This document shows, in pieces, positions 8,147 to 16,147 of a stretch of DNA of 64,000 bases (position 1 is its first letter; each line of letters opens with the position of its first letter). The DNA is from JAJZQZ01 sp963790415. Its GTDB lineage: Bacteria; Actinomycetota; Thermoleophilia; RBG-16-64-13. A model generated the notes under the pieces. That model ran no database searches, was not told the origin of the DNA, and worked only from the letters and a program-made list of their open reading frames with translations. The stretch spans positions 248,001 through 312,000 of the forward strand of contig CAWBOK010000003.1 of assembly GCA_963790415.1 (NCBI GenBank). Direction: 5' to 3'. The position numbers were made by a program, and so were the translations under genes.

Positions 8147-9312
8147 AGGAGTTCCTCGTAGATCCGCCCGAGAATGAGCTCGGGCGAGTGTAGGCCGCCC
8201 AGACTCGGGATCGAGACGACGCGCCGGCACCGATCCCGCAGAGCGGCTGTGATGGGGTGTTTCATCATGCCCAGGTTCATCTCGGGCACGAAGATCGTAT
8301 CCACTTCGGGCACCAAGGCGCGCAACTGCTCTTCCGGGAAAGGCCACAGGGTCTTGAGCCGGATGAACCCGAGGGGGATGTCCCGCTGCTCGCGGGCTTC
8401 CAGCACGGCCTCCACCCCGGTTCGCGACACGGCGCCGTAGCAGATCACCAGGTGGCGGCAGTCCCTGAGCCAACGCGCTTCCAGGCGCGCGATCTCATCT
8501 ACATGGCCTTCGATCTTGTGGTGGATGCGCGAGACGTTCTCGAAGTGGACCTCGGGGTTGTAGCGGGTGACGTTGCCGTCCTCGTGATGCACCAAGCTGA
8601 CGTGGTTGACGGCATAGCCTTCTCCGAACGCGGGCATCGGCGGCACTTCGGCGTGACCGTAGGGCAGATAGTCTTCGGGAGTGATGCCCAGGTCCTGAGG
8701 CCGCGTGCGGTCGACGATCTGGATCTCAGCCGGAGGAGGGACGACCAACCGTTCGCGCATGTGCGCCGTCGTCTCCTCGGCCATCAAGAGCACCGGCGTG
8801 CGCCAACGCTCGGACAAGTTGAAGGCTTGAAGAGTGAAGTCGTACATGTCCTGCACGGAGGCCGGCGAGAGGGCGATGATCGACCCTTCGCCGTGGTGGC
8901 CCCACCGGGCCTGCATGACATCCTCCTGGCCGGTGCTGATGTATCCCTGGCCGGGCCCCGGACGCTGCACGTCGACGATCACCAGGGGGGTCTCGGTCAT
9001 GATGGCGAACGAGATCGCCTCCTGCATCAGCGAGAATCCCGGGCTGGAGGTGGCGGTCATGGCTTTGACGCCGGCCCAGGATGCCCCGAGCAGCGCGCAG
9101 ACGGAGCCGATCTCGTCCTCCATCTGGATGAATCGCCCGCCCACCTGGGGCATGCGATAGGCGGCATGCTCCATGATCTCGGTGGCGGGGGTGATCGGAT
9201 AGCCGGCGTAGACGCGGCAACCGGCGGTGATGGCCCCCTCCGCGCAGGCCTGGGCACCCTGCAGATAGTGAACGCCCGGCTGGATCAGCCGGTCGCTGTG
9301 GTTGCCGGACAT
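8143..9312 (-). CDS. korA: 2-oxoacid:ferredoxin oxidoreductase, alpha subunit
   Basis: The protein has 389 residues, normal for KorA. VYAGYPITPATEIMEHAA gives the pyrimidine-binding motif, and GGRFIQMEDEIGSVCALLGASWAGVKAMTATSS is strongly conserved in 2-oxoglutarate and branched-chain enzymes. The C-terminal domain includes FVPEMNLGMMKHPI. It starts directly after the gamma stop (TAG-ATG) and overlaps beta by four bases. Compared with the alpha fragment at 1-1029 it carries an extra central segment of about 50 residues between residues 195 and 255. The substrate is not fixed by the motifs. Confidence 0.92.
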   Translation of the reverse strand: MSGNHSDRLIQPGVHYLQGAQACAEGAITAGCRVYAGYPITPATEIMEHAAYRMPQVGGRFIQMEDEIGSVCALLGASWAGVKAMTATSSPGFSLMQEAISFAIMTETPLVIVDVQRPGPGQGYISTGQEDVMQARWGHHGEGSIIALSPASVQDMYDFTLQAFNLSERWRTPVLLMAEETTAHMRERLVVPPPAEIQIVDRTRPQDLGITPEDYLPYGHAEVPPMPAFGEGYAVNHVSLVHHEDGNVTRYNPEVHFENVSRIHHKIEGHVDEIARLEARWLRDCRHLVICYGAVSRTGVEAVLEAREQRDIPLGFIRLKTLWPFPEEQLRALVPEVDTIFVPEMNLGMMKHPITAALRDRCRRVVSIPSLGGLHSPELILGRIYEELL

Positions 9313-9891
9313 CTACGGCTCCTGCATGAAATGGGATCGCACGTACTGTTTCCCCTTTTCGAAAGCCGCGGCGTTGCCATCGAAGGCCGCCGGCGACATG
9401 CTCTCCTTGATCGCCCGCAAGAGGTCGGGCTCCTGCACCAGGTCGGCGATCAGCGCGTAGAGAGCGCCAAGTGCCACCATATTCTGTGACCTGACGCTCC
9501 CGGTCTCCTGTGCGATCGCGAGCGCCGGAACCGGGATCACCCGAAACCTCTCGGGCCGGGGCACGCTCTTGACCCCCTGGGAGTCGGTGATGAGGATCCC
9601 CTCCTCCTTCAGGTCCTCCACGTAGGTGTCCAGGGCCGACTGCGAGAGGGCCACCAGCACATCGGCCTGGCGGACGTAGGGGTAGTTGATCTCGCCTTCT
9701 GAGAGGACCACCTCGGAGCGACAGGCACCGCCTCGGGATTCCGGGCCGTAGGACTGGGTGTTGACGGAGTTCTTGCCCCCGTAGATGGTGAACGCGGTCC
9801 CCAAGATCTTGCCGATGGTGACCACTCCCTGCCCGCCGAAACCGGCGATACGGATTTCAAACCGTCGCCCTCGATCCACGGTTCCGCTCAC
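9313..9891 (-). CDS. korC: 2-oxoacid:ferredoxin oxidoreductase, gamma subunit
   Basis: The protein has 192 residues from a GTG at 9891 that abuts the TGA of the VOC gene. IRIAGFGGQGVVTIGKIL near the N terminus and TQSYGPESRGGACRSEVVLS are gamma-subunit signatures. Unlike the gamma protein at 1772-2596 it has no ferredoxin extension; that part is the separate gene at 7045-7314. It is the first oxidoreductase gene of the operon, giving the order gamma, alpha, beta, ferredoxin. Confidence 0.9.
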   Translation of the reverse strand: MSGTVDRGRRFEIRIAGFGGQGVVTIGKILGTAFTIYGGKNSVNTQSYGPESRGGACRSEVVLSEGEINYPYVRQADVLVALSQSALDTYVEDLKEEGILITDSQGVKSVPRPERFRVIPVPALAIAQETGSVRSQNMVALGALYALIADLVQEPDLLRAIKESMSPAAFDGNAAAFEKGKQYVRSHFMQEP

Positions 9892-10374
9892 TCAGCCTTC
9901 AGTCTCCTTGACGCCGGGGCTTTGTCGTACGAGCAATACGACCCCGGCTTCACCGGCGGTGTCCATGTAGGAGAACCCGCTCCCGTCCTCGCGCCTCCCG
10001 CTGGCCAGGATCTGCAGGCCCAAAGCGGTGAGCCCCGCCTCGGCGTCGTCGACGTCATCCACCACGAAGCCCAGGTGAAAGACGCCTTCCCCCTTCTTCT
10101 CCAAGAACTCCTTGTAGGTGCTCCTACCCTCGCCGGGTTGGCACAATTGGATCTGGATGGGGCCCACTTGAGCGCACCTGAATCGCACATCCTGAAAGCC
10201 GGCCACATCCATGACGTTGAGCTTGACATAGTCCGTCAACGGCGGGTAGTCGACGAAGGGGCCGAAGCCGAGTGACTCGTAGAACTCGACCGCCCTATCG
10301 ACATCCCGTACCACGATCGTGACGTGATGGAGTGTGGAAAAGGGCGCTCTCTTCCTCTCATCAGCGGCGGCCAT
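9892..10374 (-). CDS. VOC-family protein, methylmalonyl-CoA epimerase-like
   Basis: The protein has 160 residues with two vicinal-oxygen-chelate halves. LHHVTIVVRDVDRAVEFYES starts the first and FHLGFVVDDVDDAEAGL the second, each with a candidate metal His. The closing strand reads GVVLLVRQ, where methylmalonyl-CoA epimerases usually have a metal-binding Glu, so epimerase activity is doubtful. It is the first gene of the operon running to 3786. A GGAGG lies six bases before the ATG, and a strong promoter sits at 10416-10444. A role on an acyl-CoA or oxoacid of the pathway is likely. Other VOC functions remain possible. Confidence 0.75.
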   Translation of the reverse strand: MAAADERKRAPFSTLHHVTIVVRDVDRAVEFYESLGFGPFVDYPPLTDYVKLNVMDVAGFQDVRFRCAQVGPIQIQLCQPGEGRSTYKEFLEKKGEGVFHLGFVVDDVDDAEAGLTALGLQILASGRREDGSGFSYMDTAGEAGVVLLVRQSPGVKETEG

Positions 10375-10415
10375 GTTGTTCCTCCTTGCGCTGCATCAAC
10401 CCAAGTACACGATGT

Positions 10416-10444
10416 ATACTAGCCTCCGCTTTCGTTGTTGTCAA
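10416..10444 (-). promoter_or_regulatory. promoter of the VOC-kor-CoA-transferase-aminotransferase-BKACE operon
   Basis: Read on the - strand this is TTGACA, 17 bases, TAGTAT, close to a housekeeping sigma consensus. It lies about 45 bases before the ATG at 10374. The -10 overlaps a TGTATACT element of the kind bound by GntR/FCD regulators, which would let the GntR protein at 12678 repress this operon. Confidence 0.65.
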
Positions 10445-10487
10445 CGCGTATATTGGCAGATGTATATAATGGATATTGATTGTCGAC

Positions 10488-10514
10488 TTGACATATACAA
10501 CACGGATATATACT
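10488..10514 (+). promoter_or_regulatory. possible promoter of the AOR operon
   Basis: TTGACA at 10488-10493 is followed after only 15 bases by TATACT at 10509-10514. The short spacer is unusual, so a neighbouring TATA hexamer may be used instead. The start codon lies about 50 bases downstream, after a GGAGG. Confidence 0.4.
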
Positions 10515-10565
10515 GTGAGAAGCAACGCTGACGAAGCACTATCCCCCCGCCTGGAGGATGCCATC

Positions 10566-12401
10566 ATGCAAGGCTGGACCGGCCATATCCTGCGGATCGA
10601 CCTGACAAGCAAGACGTTCAAGACCGAGTCGTTCTCCGAGGAATTCGCCCACACGTGGATCGGTGGCCGGGGATTCGCCACCAAGATCCTCTACGATGAG
10701 TTGGCTCCCGGCATCGACCCACTCGGCCCCCACAACAAGTTCATCGTCGCTCTCGGTCCCATCGCGGGCATTCCCGCCCCCAACACCGGGAAAGCCGTGG
10801 TGGCCGCCAAATCGCCCAGCACGGGCGGCTACGGCGACGGCAATCTCGGCACCAGGGTCGCACTGGAACTGCGCAAGGCCGGCTACGACGCGCTGATCGT
10901 CGAAGGCAAGGCGGACCGCCCGACCATGCTCGTCATCGAGGACGACCAGGTCGCCTTTCTACCGGCCGATGCCGTCTGGGGCAAGGGAACGTACGATACC
11001 AACGACTGGATCTACGCGACCTACGGCAAGGGCGTAGGCGTCCTCAACATCGGCCAAGGTGGCGAGAATCTGGTGCGCTACGCCGTCGTCCGCAGCCTCG
11101 AAGGACGGGCCGGCGGCCGCACCGGCATGGGCGCGGTCATGGGCTCCAAGCTGCTCAAGGCCATCGTCGTCAAAGGGACGAAGCCCATCCCTCAGGCTGA
11201 TCCGGAGGGCATGAAGCAAGTCGGGGTCGGTGACCTGCGCGAGGTCCATCGCATCGACAAGGAGAGCGGTTGGTCCATCCAAAGCACGAACGCCGTCCTT
11301 GGCTGGTGCAACGAGGTGGCGGCCTTGCCCGTGCGGAATTTCCGAAAGACACACCACTCGGATGCGTGGAGAGTCGACGGCGAGCGTCTGAGTAACGCCC
11401 GGGTCGCGGTCTACGGCTGTCCGAACTGCACCATGCACTGCGGCATCGCCATGCATGACGACGAGGGCCGCGTCTCCGAGCTGGATTACGAGAACGTCGC
11501 CCTTCTCGGTCCCAACCTGGAGATCTTCAACCTCGCTGAGGTGGCTTCGCTCAACTACCTCTGCGACGACTACGGCATCGATACGATGTCGAGCGGCTGC
11601 ACGCTCAGTTTCTATGCCGACGCTATCGATCACGGCGCGACCTCGGGCGACTTCACGTTCGGCGATGCCTCCGGCGCAAAGATGCTTCTGGGCATGATCG
11701 CGCGGCGGGAGGGGATCGGGGACCTTCTGGCTAACGGCGCGCGGGCCGCCGCCCGGGAGTTCGGGCACGATTCCGAAGCCTACGCCATGCAGATCAAAGG
11801 CCTGGAGATGGCCGCGTACAACTGCAAGTACATTCCCGGGATGGCACTAGCCCTGGGAGTCAGCCCGATCGGCGCGCACCACAAGGAAGCGTGGATCATT
11901 ACCTTCGAACTGAAAGAGACCTCGCGTGATTCCTACGGTCCGGAGAAGGCTCAGAAAGTCGTCGACCTCCAGCGGATACGGGGAGGCTTGTTCGAGTGCG
12001 TGGTGTCCTGCCGCTTTCCTTGGATCGAGAATGGGTGGGAACTCGAACACTACCCGACGTACTTCAATCTCTCCACCGGTCTTGATTGGACCCTCGATGA
12101 CTTCTGGACGGTCTCCGACCGTATCTACGCTCTCATGAAGCTCTTCTGGCTTCGGGAGCACCCGCAAACTGACCGCACGGCAGACTACCCGCCGGCAGTC
12201 TGGTTCGACCCGGCCAACGTCGACACCGATGGGCCGATCGCCGGCCGGCATTTGGAATACGACAAGTACGATGGGCTTCTCCAGGACTACTACGATATCC
12301 GTGGCTACGACGAACGCGGCATTCCGACGAAGGGCACTCTTCATCGGCTCGGGCTTGCGGCGGAAGCCACGGCGGCGGCGGAGTTCTGTCTCCTCACGTG
12401 A
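10566..12401 (+). CDS. aor: tungsten/molybdenum aldehyde:ferredoxin oxidoreductase
   Basis: The protein has 611 residues, full length for the family. The start is the ATG at 10566, eight bases after GGAGG. The frame is open further upstream, but that part crosses the promoter. The N-terminal GWTGHILRIDLTS and GGRGFATKILYDE are typical of the cofactor-binding domain. Cys285, Cys288 and Cys292 (YGCPNCTMHC) plus a distal Cys at about 478 or 482 would hold the [4Fe-4S] cluster. The enzyme interconverts aldehydes and acids using ferredoxin. It is divergent from the kor operon, so it may detoxify aldehydes or reduce acids made there. The next gene, a MoaD-like protein, overlaps its stop. Confidence 0.92.
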   Translation: MQGWTGHILRIDLTSKTFKTESFSEEFAHTWIGGRGFATKILYDELAPGIDPLGPHNKFIVALGPIAGIPAPNTGKAVVAAKSPSTGGYGDGNLGTRVALELRKAGYDALIVEGKADRPTMLVIEDDQVAFLPADAVWGKGTYDTNDWIYATYGKGVGVLNIGQGGENLVRYAVVRSLEGRAGGRTGMGAVMGSKLLKAIVVKGTKPIPQADPEGMKQVGVGDLREVHRIDKESGWSIQSTNAVLGWCNEVAALPVRNFRKTHHSDAWRVDGERLSNARVAVYGCPNCTMHCGIAMHDDEGRVSELDYENVALLGPNLEIFNLAEVASLNYLCDDYGIDTMSSGCTLSFYADAIDHGATSGDFTFGDASGAKMLLGMIARREGIGDLLANGARAAAREFGHDSEAYAMQIKGLEMAAYNCKYIPGMALALGVSPIGAHHKEAWIITFELKETSRDSYGPEKAQKVVDLQRIRGGLFECVVSCRFPWIENGWELEHYPTYFNLSTGLDWTLDDFWTVSDRIYALMKLFWLREHPQTDRTADYPPAVWFDPANVDTDGPIAGRHLEYDKYDGLLQDYYDIRGYDERGIPTKGTLHRLGLAAEATAAAEFCLLT

Positions 12402-12625
12402 AGATCACCGTCAAGCTGATCGGCTCGTTCATCGAGGCGGCCGGGTTCAGCGAGAAGGAACTCGACGTGCCGGCCGGCGCAACCATCGATGGGCTGGTGG
12501 CGCTTCTCGCCATCGACAGTACCCGGCCGATGATCGTCACACGGAATGGGCGGGCCGTGGCGGACGGCGATGCGGTCGTCTCCGGAGACCGGGTCGCGAT
12601 CTCGCCCATCTATTCCGGCGGCTGA
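12398..12625 (+). CDS. MoaD/ThiS-family sulfur carrier protein
   Basis: The protein has 75 residues from a GTG that overlaps the AOR stop. It ends in SPIYSGG, the double glycine that is thiocarboxylated in MoaD and ThiS. The ubiquitin-like fold is suggested by VPAGATIDGLVALL and VVSGDRVAISPI. Such genes commonly sit beside aldehyde oxidoreductases and are thought to help supply dithiolene sulfur to the tungsten or molybdenum pterin cofactor. Confidence 0.85.
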   Translation: MKITVKLIGSFIEAAGFSEKELDVPAGATIDGLVALLAIDSTRPMIVTRNGRAVADGDAVVSGDRVAISPIYSGG

Positions 12626-12677
12626 GAGCCCGTTTCACGATGACGCCCGCCGGCCTGGCTGGGAACCTACAGGGGTG

Positions 12678-13409
12678 ATGACAGTGGCAGAGACTGATGA
12701 ATCGTCGCGGGCGACCGCATCCAAGCCCGGGCGGAGGATGGCCCGCCAATCAAGAGATCTAGTGGAGACCATCCGCTCCATGATCGCGAATCTCGAGCTG
12801 CCGCCGGGCAGCGTGGTGAGTGAGAGTCAGCTGACCAAGCAACTCGGCTGCGGCCGGAGCCCTGTGAGGGAAGCACTGCTCATTCTCTCCACCGAGTACC
12901 TGATCAAACAGGTCCCCGGCTTGGGGAGCACGGTGGCGGGCCTGGACATCACCGACTACACGCACATCACAGAACTCCAACAGGCGATAGAGCCCTTTGC
13001 TGTGCGACTGGCGGCAACGCGTATCACCGACGCGGAGCTGGACGACCTCGATGCCATCCTGGATGAATCGAGGGCCGCGGTCGAGGCCGGCGACATCGAC
13101 CAGATGGCCCAGTTGAACCTTCGCTTTCATGAGAAGGTGCTCGCCGCCACACGCAATCAGTACATGGTGGATACCGCCATGCGCCTCAACTGGTACGCGG
13201 TCCGCTTCTGGCGTTTCGCCTACAGCCGCGGAGTCCCCATGATGCCCTCGATCCACGAACACGAGCGCATTGTTCAGGCCCTACGAAACCACGATCCGGA
13301 CGAGGCGCAGAAGGTCTCCCACGATCACTGGGCCGACTACCTGACCAGGTTCTGGGGGAGAGCGCCGACGACGCAACCGGCCCTGGACGACGAAGTTCCG
13401 AAAGCTTGA
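12678..13409 (+). CDS. GntR-family transcriptional regulator, FCD subfamily
   Basis: The protein is about 243 residues. The N-terminal winged helix runs from about 20 to 90: LVETIRSMIANLELPPGSVVSESQLTKQLGCGRSPVREAL is the classic GntR pattern. The FCD effector domain follows, with TDAELDDLDAILDE and NLRFHEKVLAA, including the His and Asp/Glu positions that bind metal or organic acids in FadR-like proteins. The start could be ATG 12678 or GTG 12684, since AGGGG at 12671 spaces better with the GTG. It ends the AOR operon and probably controls both divergent operons through the GTATA elements at 10413-10514. Confidence 0.88.
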   Translation: MTVAETDESSRATASKPGRRMARQSRDLVETIRSMIANLELPPGSVVSESQLTKQLGCGRSPVREALLILSTEYLIKQVPGLGSTVAGLDITDYTHITELQQAIEPFAVRLAATRITDAELDDLDAILDESRAAVEAGDIDQMAQLNLRFHEKVLAATRNQYMVDTAMRLNWYAVRFWRFAYSRGVPMMPSIHEHERIVQALRNHDPDEAQKVSHDHWADYLTRFWGRAPTTQPALDDEVPKA

Positions 13410-13449
13410 ATTCGACTCCCGCCGTCGCCCTCTACCTCGCCGCCGTCCT

Positions 13450-14169
13450 CTACTTCGCCGCCCTCTGGATGTACACGATGATATCGGCGAGTCCGTTGGC
13501 GGCCCGGTTCAACTGGGCCTTGGTGATGCCCGCCACCGTGGAGTTGTAGCCGTAGCGGGCGTACGTGGTCACGAGCCGCGAGTATGACCCGTGCGCTGTG
13601 GTAGCGGCCGCTACCGATGCCGCCCGCGGGTCGAGCGTGTTCGGGATGCCGTCGAATACCACCCAGCTCTGGTTCTGAGTCGGGGTCTTGTTGTAGCCGT
13701 CTATGTTGAGCTCGTAGCGCAGGTGGACGAAGTCGGACTCCGCCGTCGAGCTGTCGGTGTGCATCGGCTGGTTGATGTCGGCGTAGTAGTGGGCAAGTAG
13801 TCCGACCGTCCGGCTGGCGCCGGTCTTGTCGCCTGCCTGCAGTTGCGCGACGGCGGTGGCGAACAGCGACGCGATGTGATCGGGCGCGTCACCTTCACGC
13901 GTGCCCCAGATGTCGTACGTGTGGTGGTTCCAGTCGCGCAGCACGTAGTCAGGATCGTCGGTCATGGGCAGCGCGGCCGCGAGATCCACCCACCCTCCGC
14001 CGATAGCGCCTAGCCCTGCCAGGCGGTTGGCCTGCTCCAGCACCCAATCGTGCGTGCCGTAGCCACCTCCGCCAAAGTCACCGTTGCCCCAGCCAAAGGC
14101 CGGTGAGGCCCCCAGGACCCCGATAGCCACGGTCACCACGAGAATCCCTATGAGCGAGCGCACCTTCAT
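13450..14169 (-). CDS. secreted zinc-dependent phospholipase C / S1-P1 nuclease-like protein
   Basis: The protein has 239 residues from the ATG at 14169. Residues 1-24 form a signal peptide (MKVRSLIGILVVTVAIGVLG then ASPAFG). The mature chain would begin with Trp, WGNGDFGG. In Bacillus phospholipase C and P1 nuclease the N-terminal Trp itself binds zinc. Other ligand-like residues are the His in GTHDWVLEQAN and the HxxxD of LLAHYYADINQPMH. The protein probably hydrolyses phosphodiesters outside the cell. There is no operon partner. The frame is open further upstream, but that would bury the signal peptide. Confidence 0.78.
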   Translation of the reverse strand: MKVRSLIGILVVTVAIGVLGASPAFGWGNGDFGGGGYGTHDWVLEQANRLAGLGAIGGGWVDLAAALPMTDDPDYVLRDWNHHTYDIWGTREGDAPDHIASLFATAVAQLQAGDKTGASRTVGLLAHYYADINQPMHTDSSTAESDFVHLRYELNIDGYNKTPTQNQSWVVFDGIPNTLDPRAASVAAATTAHGSYSRLVTTYARYGYNSTVAGITKAQLNRAANGLADIIVYIQRAAK

Positions 14170-14245
14170 CTCCGCGACCCCCGTTCTCCGTCCCGTTCTG
14201 GACCGATCCTCGGCAACGACCCGATCTACCTCCTTCATACACCTT

Positions 14246-15223
14246 TTAGGAACACTCTTCAACAACGTCCCACTCCGGCAGCGCGGCCATCACCGCATCC
14301 GCAGCCGCGGAGAGCCGGGCCGCCGTGGCATCGAGGTCCGCGACGCCGAACGATTCCCGAGCGGGGGAGCCGGCAAGCGCGGCGGCGAGAGTCCGCAGAG
14401 AGGGGACCGTCGGGCGCCACCCGAAGACCTCCAGACTGATAACCACCGGGGCCCCGCCATCCGTGCCCTCAGCCGACCAGGCGGGACGCCGAGTTCCCGT
14501 GCGCGCTATGCCCGACAGGATGTCGCCGAGTTCCGCGGGCGGGAAGGCGCCGATCTCGCGATGGTCGCGGCGGTCGATGATGCCGTGCAGGTGCACGACC
14601 GTGAGCCGCTCGCCGAAATCGCGCAGGTGATCGGCCACCACGCCCCCGGCCATGAGCAGGTGGCCCACGTCCATGGTCACCCCCAGGTCGTGCTCTTCCA
14701 GGAGGGGCCGCACCCAGCCATAGTCGAACTGCAGGTTCTCGAGGGCCAAGGGGAACGGTCCGGTCTCGGATGCCAAGCGCCCCAGGGATTCACCAAGTGC
14801 CTCCTGCCAGGCGGCGTGCACGTCGGCAGGTAGCTCATCGAGAGGCTCGGGATCGTCACCGAGAGCGGGATGGTAGACCAAGGGCAGCTCGGGGTGCACG
14901 ACGAAGGCGTGGGGCTGCAAGGGGAGCGTCAGGTCGACGACGCGCAGGCAGGTCTCCTGCGCCCGTCGGCGCACGCCGATGTCGACTTCACCGATGCCCA
15001 CGTCCAGAGGCAGATGCACCGTGAATCCGCAATTACCGTCCGCGGCCAGCCTGCCCAACTCCGCCACGTCGGCGCGCGTGGGCAGATTCGACTCTTCCCC
15101 CTCGAAGAGGATCAGCTCGATGTCGTCCACGTACGGAGCCAGCAGGCGGACGTTCGGCAGGAGGTCGGCCGGCAGCACGTACGACGTCGTGCCGAAGAGC
15201 AGCCGGTTCGGAAGGGGATTCAC
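14246..15223 (-). CDS. cbiR: TIM-barrel (AP endonuclease 2/xylose isomerase-like) protein, probable cobamide-remodelling CbiR
   Basis: The protein has about 325 residues. The start is the GTG at 15223, overlapping the cobS stop (GTGA); a GTG nine bases upstream is also possible. Barrel-type metal motifs are FTVHLPLD, AFVVHPELPL, ALENLQF, GVTMDVGHLLMAGG, VVHLHGI and VISLEVF, placing His, Glu and Asp at strand ends as in sugar isomerases. CbiR, characterised in Akkermansia, is a member of this superfamily that cleaves cobamides to AdoCbi-P. Coupling to cobS, the step that attaches the new lower ligand, is the main reason for the name. A sugar-phosphate isomerase remains the alternative. Confidence 0.6.
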   Translation of the reverse strand: MNPLPNRLLFGTTSYVLPADLLPNVRLLAPYVDDIELILFEGEESNLPTRADVAELGRLAADGNCGFTVHLPLDVGIGEVDIGVRRRAQETCLRVVDLTLPLQPHAFVVHPELPLVYHPALGDDPEPLDELPADVHAAWQEALGESLGRLASETGPFPLALENLQFDYGWVRPLLEEHDLGVTMDVGHLLMAGGVVADHLRDFGERLTVVHLHGIIDRRDHREIGAFPPAELGDILSGIARTGTRRPAWSAEGTDGGAPVVISLEVFGWRPTVPSLRTLAAALAGSPARESFGVADLDATAARLSAAADAVMAALPEWDVVEECS

Positions 15224-16116
15224 GAGACCCACCCGAGAGTCACCTGGAGACCCAACCCGATACAGAGCGCAAGGAGCACGGCCGCCCGTGCGAGTTCCTG
15301 CGATGCGCCCATCACGTCACCCCCGATCCCGCCGAGCAACCTGTCGGCGGTGCGTAGAAGTAAGAACGCCACCAGCACGACCACAACAAGGGCCAGCACC
15401 AGCGGCAGCCATCCCAGCCAGGCGGCCGCCGCGATACCCGGAGCAGCCGCGCCCAGACCCACCAGCGCGTGACGCAGCCCGAACCCGTCCACGAACGCGG
15501 ACCCGAGGCCGCCGTGCGACGGCCGACCCCGCCAGGCCAGCACCACGTACGGGAGGCGACAGAGGATCTCCGCCGCCAAAAGGGCCGCGGCCCCCTTGAA
15601 AGCATTCTGGGTGAACCACCGGGACCCGCCGCCCACTCCTCCGGCCTCTCCGGCGATAGTCTGTAGAAGCGCTGTCAGAGCCCCGTAGCTCAGTAGATAG
15701 GTGAACAGCGTCGCGCCGATGGCTCCCACCCCGGCGGAGAAGTCGTGCATGACCCGTAACCGCTTCTCCGCGTCGCCGTGCACCATGAGACCATCGCCCA
15801 GATCGAGCAGACCGTCGGTCTGGTTGAGACCGGTCAGACCGACCACCAGCGCCAGGAGCACGGCCGCGAGACCCGCCGCCGGCAAGACGGGAGCAAGCAC
15901 CAGGACGGCGGCGGCGGCGATGGCGCCCGTCGCCCACCCCACCATCGGCACAAGGGGAAACGCGGCCACCACGGCTTCGAGCGACGCCGCGGTGCCTACC
16001 GGCAGACGCGTGAAGAACCCGAAGAGCGGCAACGGATTGGCTGCCAGCGACCGCCGCACGGCCGCCTCGCCGCCCGCGGCTCCCGCGTTCAACCCGGTCG
16101 ATGCACCATCCACCAC
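15220..16116 (-). CDS. cobS: adenosylcobinamide-GDP ribazoletransferase (cobalamin synthase)
   Basis: The protein has 298 residues and several membrane helices. Family motifs are present: NQTDGLLDLGDGLMVHG followed by EKRLRVMHDFSAGVGAIG, and near the end LLGGIGGDVMGASQELARA. It joins AdoCbi-GDP and alpha-ribazole phosphate in the membrane, the last stage of cobalamin assembly. Start candidates are two adjacent GTG codons at 16116 and 16113, preceded by GAGGGGG. It is physically apart from the main cobalamin operon at 30.9-48.7 kb, but shares an upstream TTCAGTG.GAAACG element with cobU there. Confidence 0.9.
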   Translation of the reverse strand: MVDGASTGLNAGAAGGEAAVRRSLAANPLPLFGFFTRLPVGTAASLEAVVAAFPLVPMVGWATGAIAAAAVLVLAPVLPAAGLAAVLLALVVGLTGLNQTDGLLDLGDGLMVHGDAEKRLRVMHDFSAGVGAIGATLFTYLLSYGALTALLQTIAGEAGGVGGGSRWFTQNAFKGAAALLAAEILCRLPYVVLAWRGRPSHGGLGSAFVDGFGLRHALVGLGAAAPGIAAAAWLGWLPLVLALVVVVLVAFLLLRTADRLLGGIGGDVMGASQELARAAVLLALCIGLGLQVTLGWVS

Positions 16117-16147
16117 ACCCGCCCCCTCATCGTCGGGCCGGCGCTAC

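Larger units (their letters stand above)
10413..10514. promoter_or_regulatory. AT-rich divergent control region with repeated GTATA/TATAC elements
   Basis: The 191-base gap between two divergent operons is much richer in A+T than its surroundings. It carries TGTATACT (10413), CGTATATTGG (10447), TGTATATAAT (10461), CATATACAAC (10492) and ATATATACTG (10506). These resemble half or full sites of GntR/FCD operators, whose cores often read like TGTATACA. A GntR/FCD gene closes the + operon. Binding here is inferred, not shown. Confidence 0.5.
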
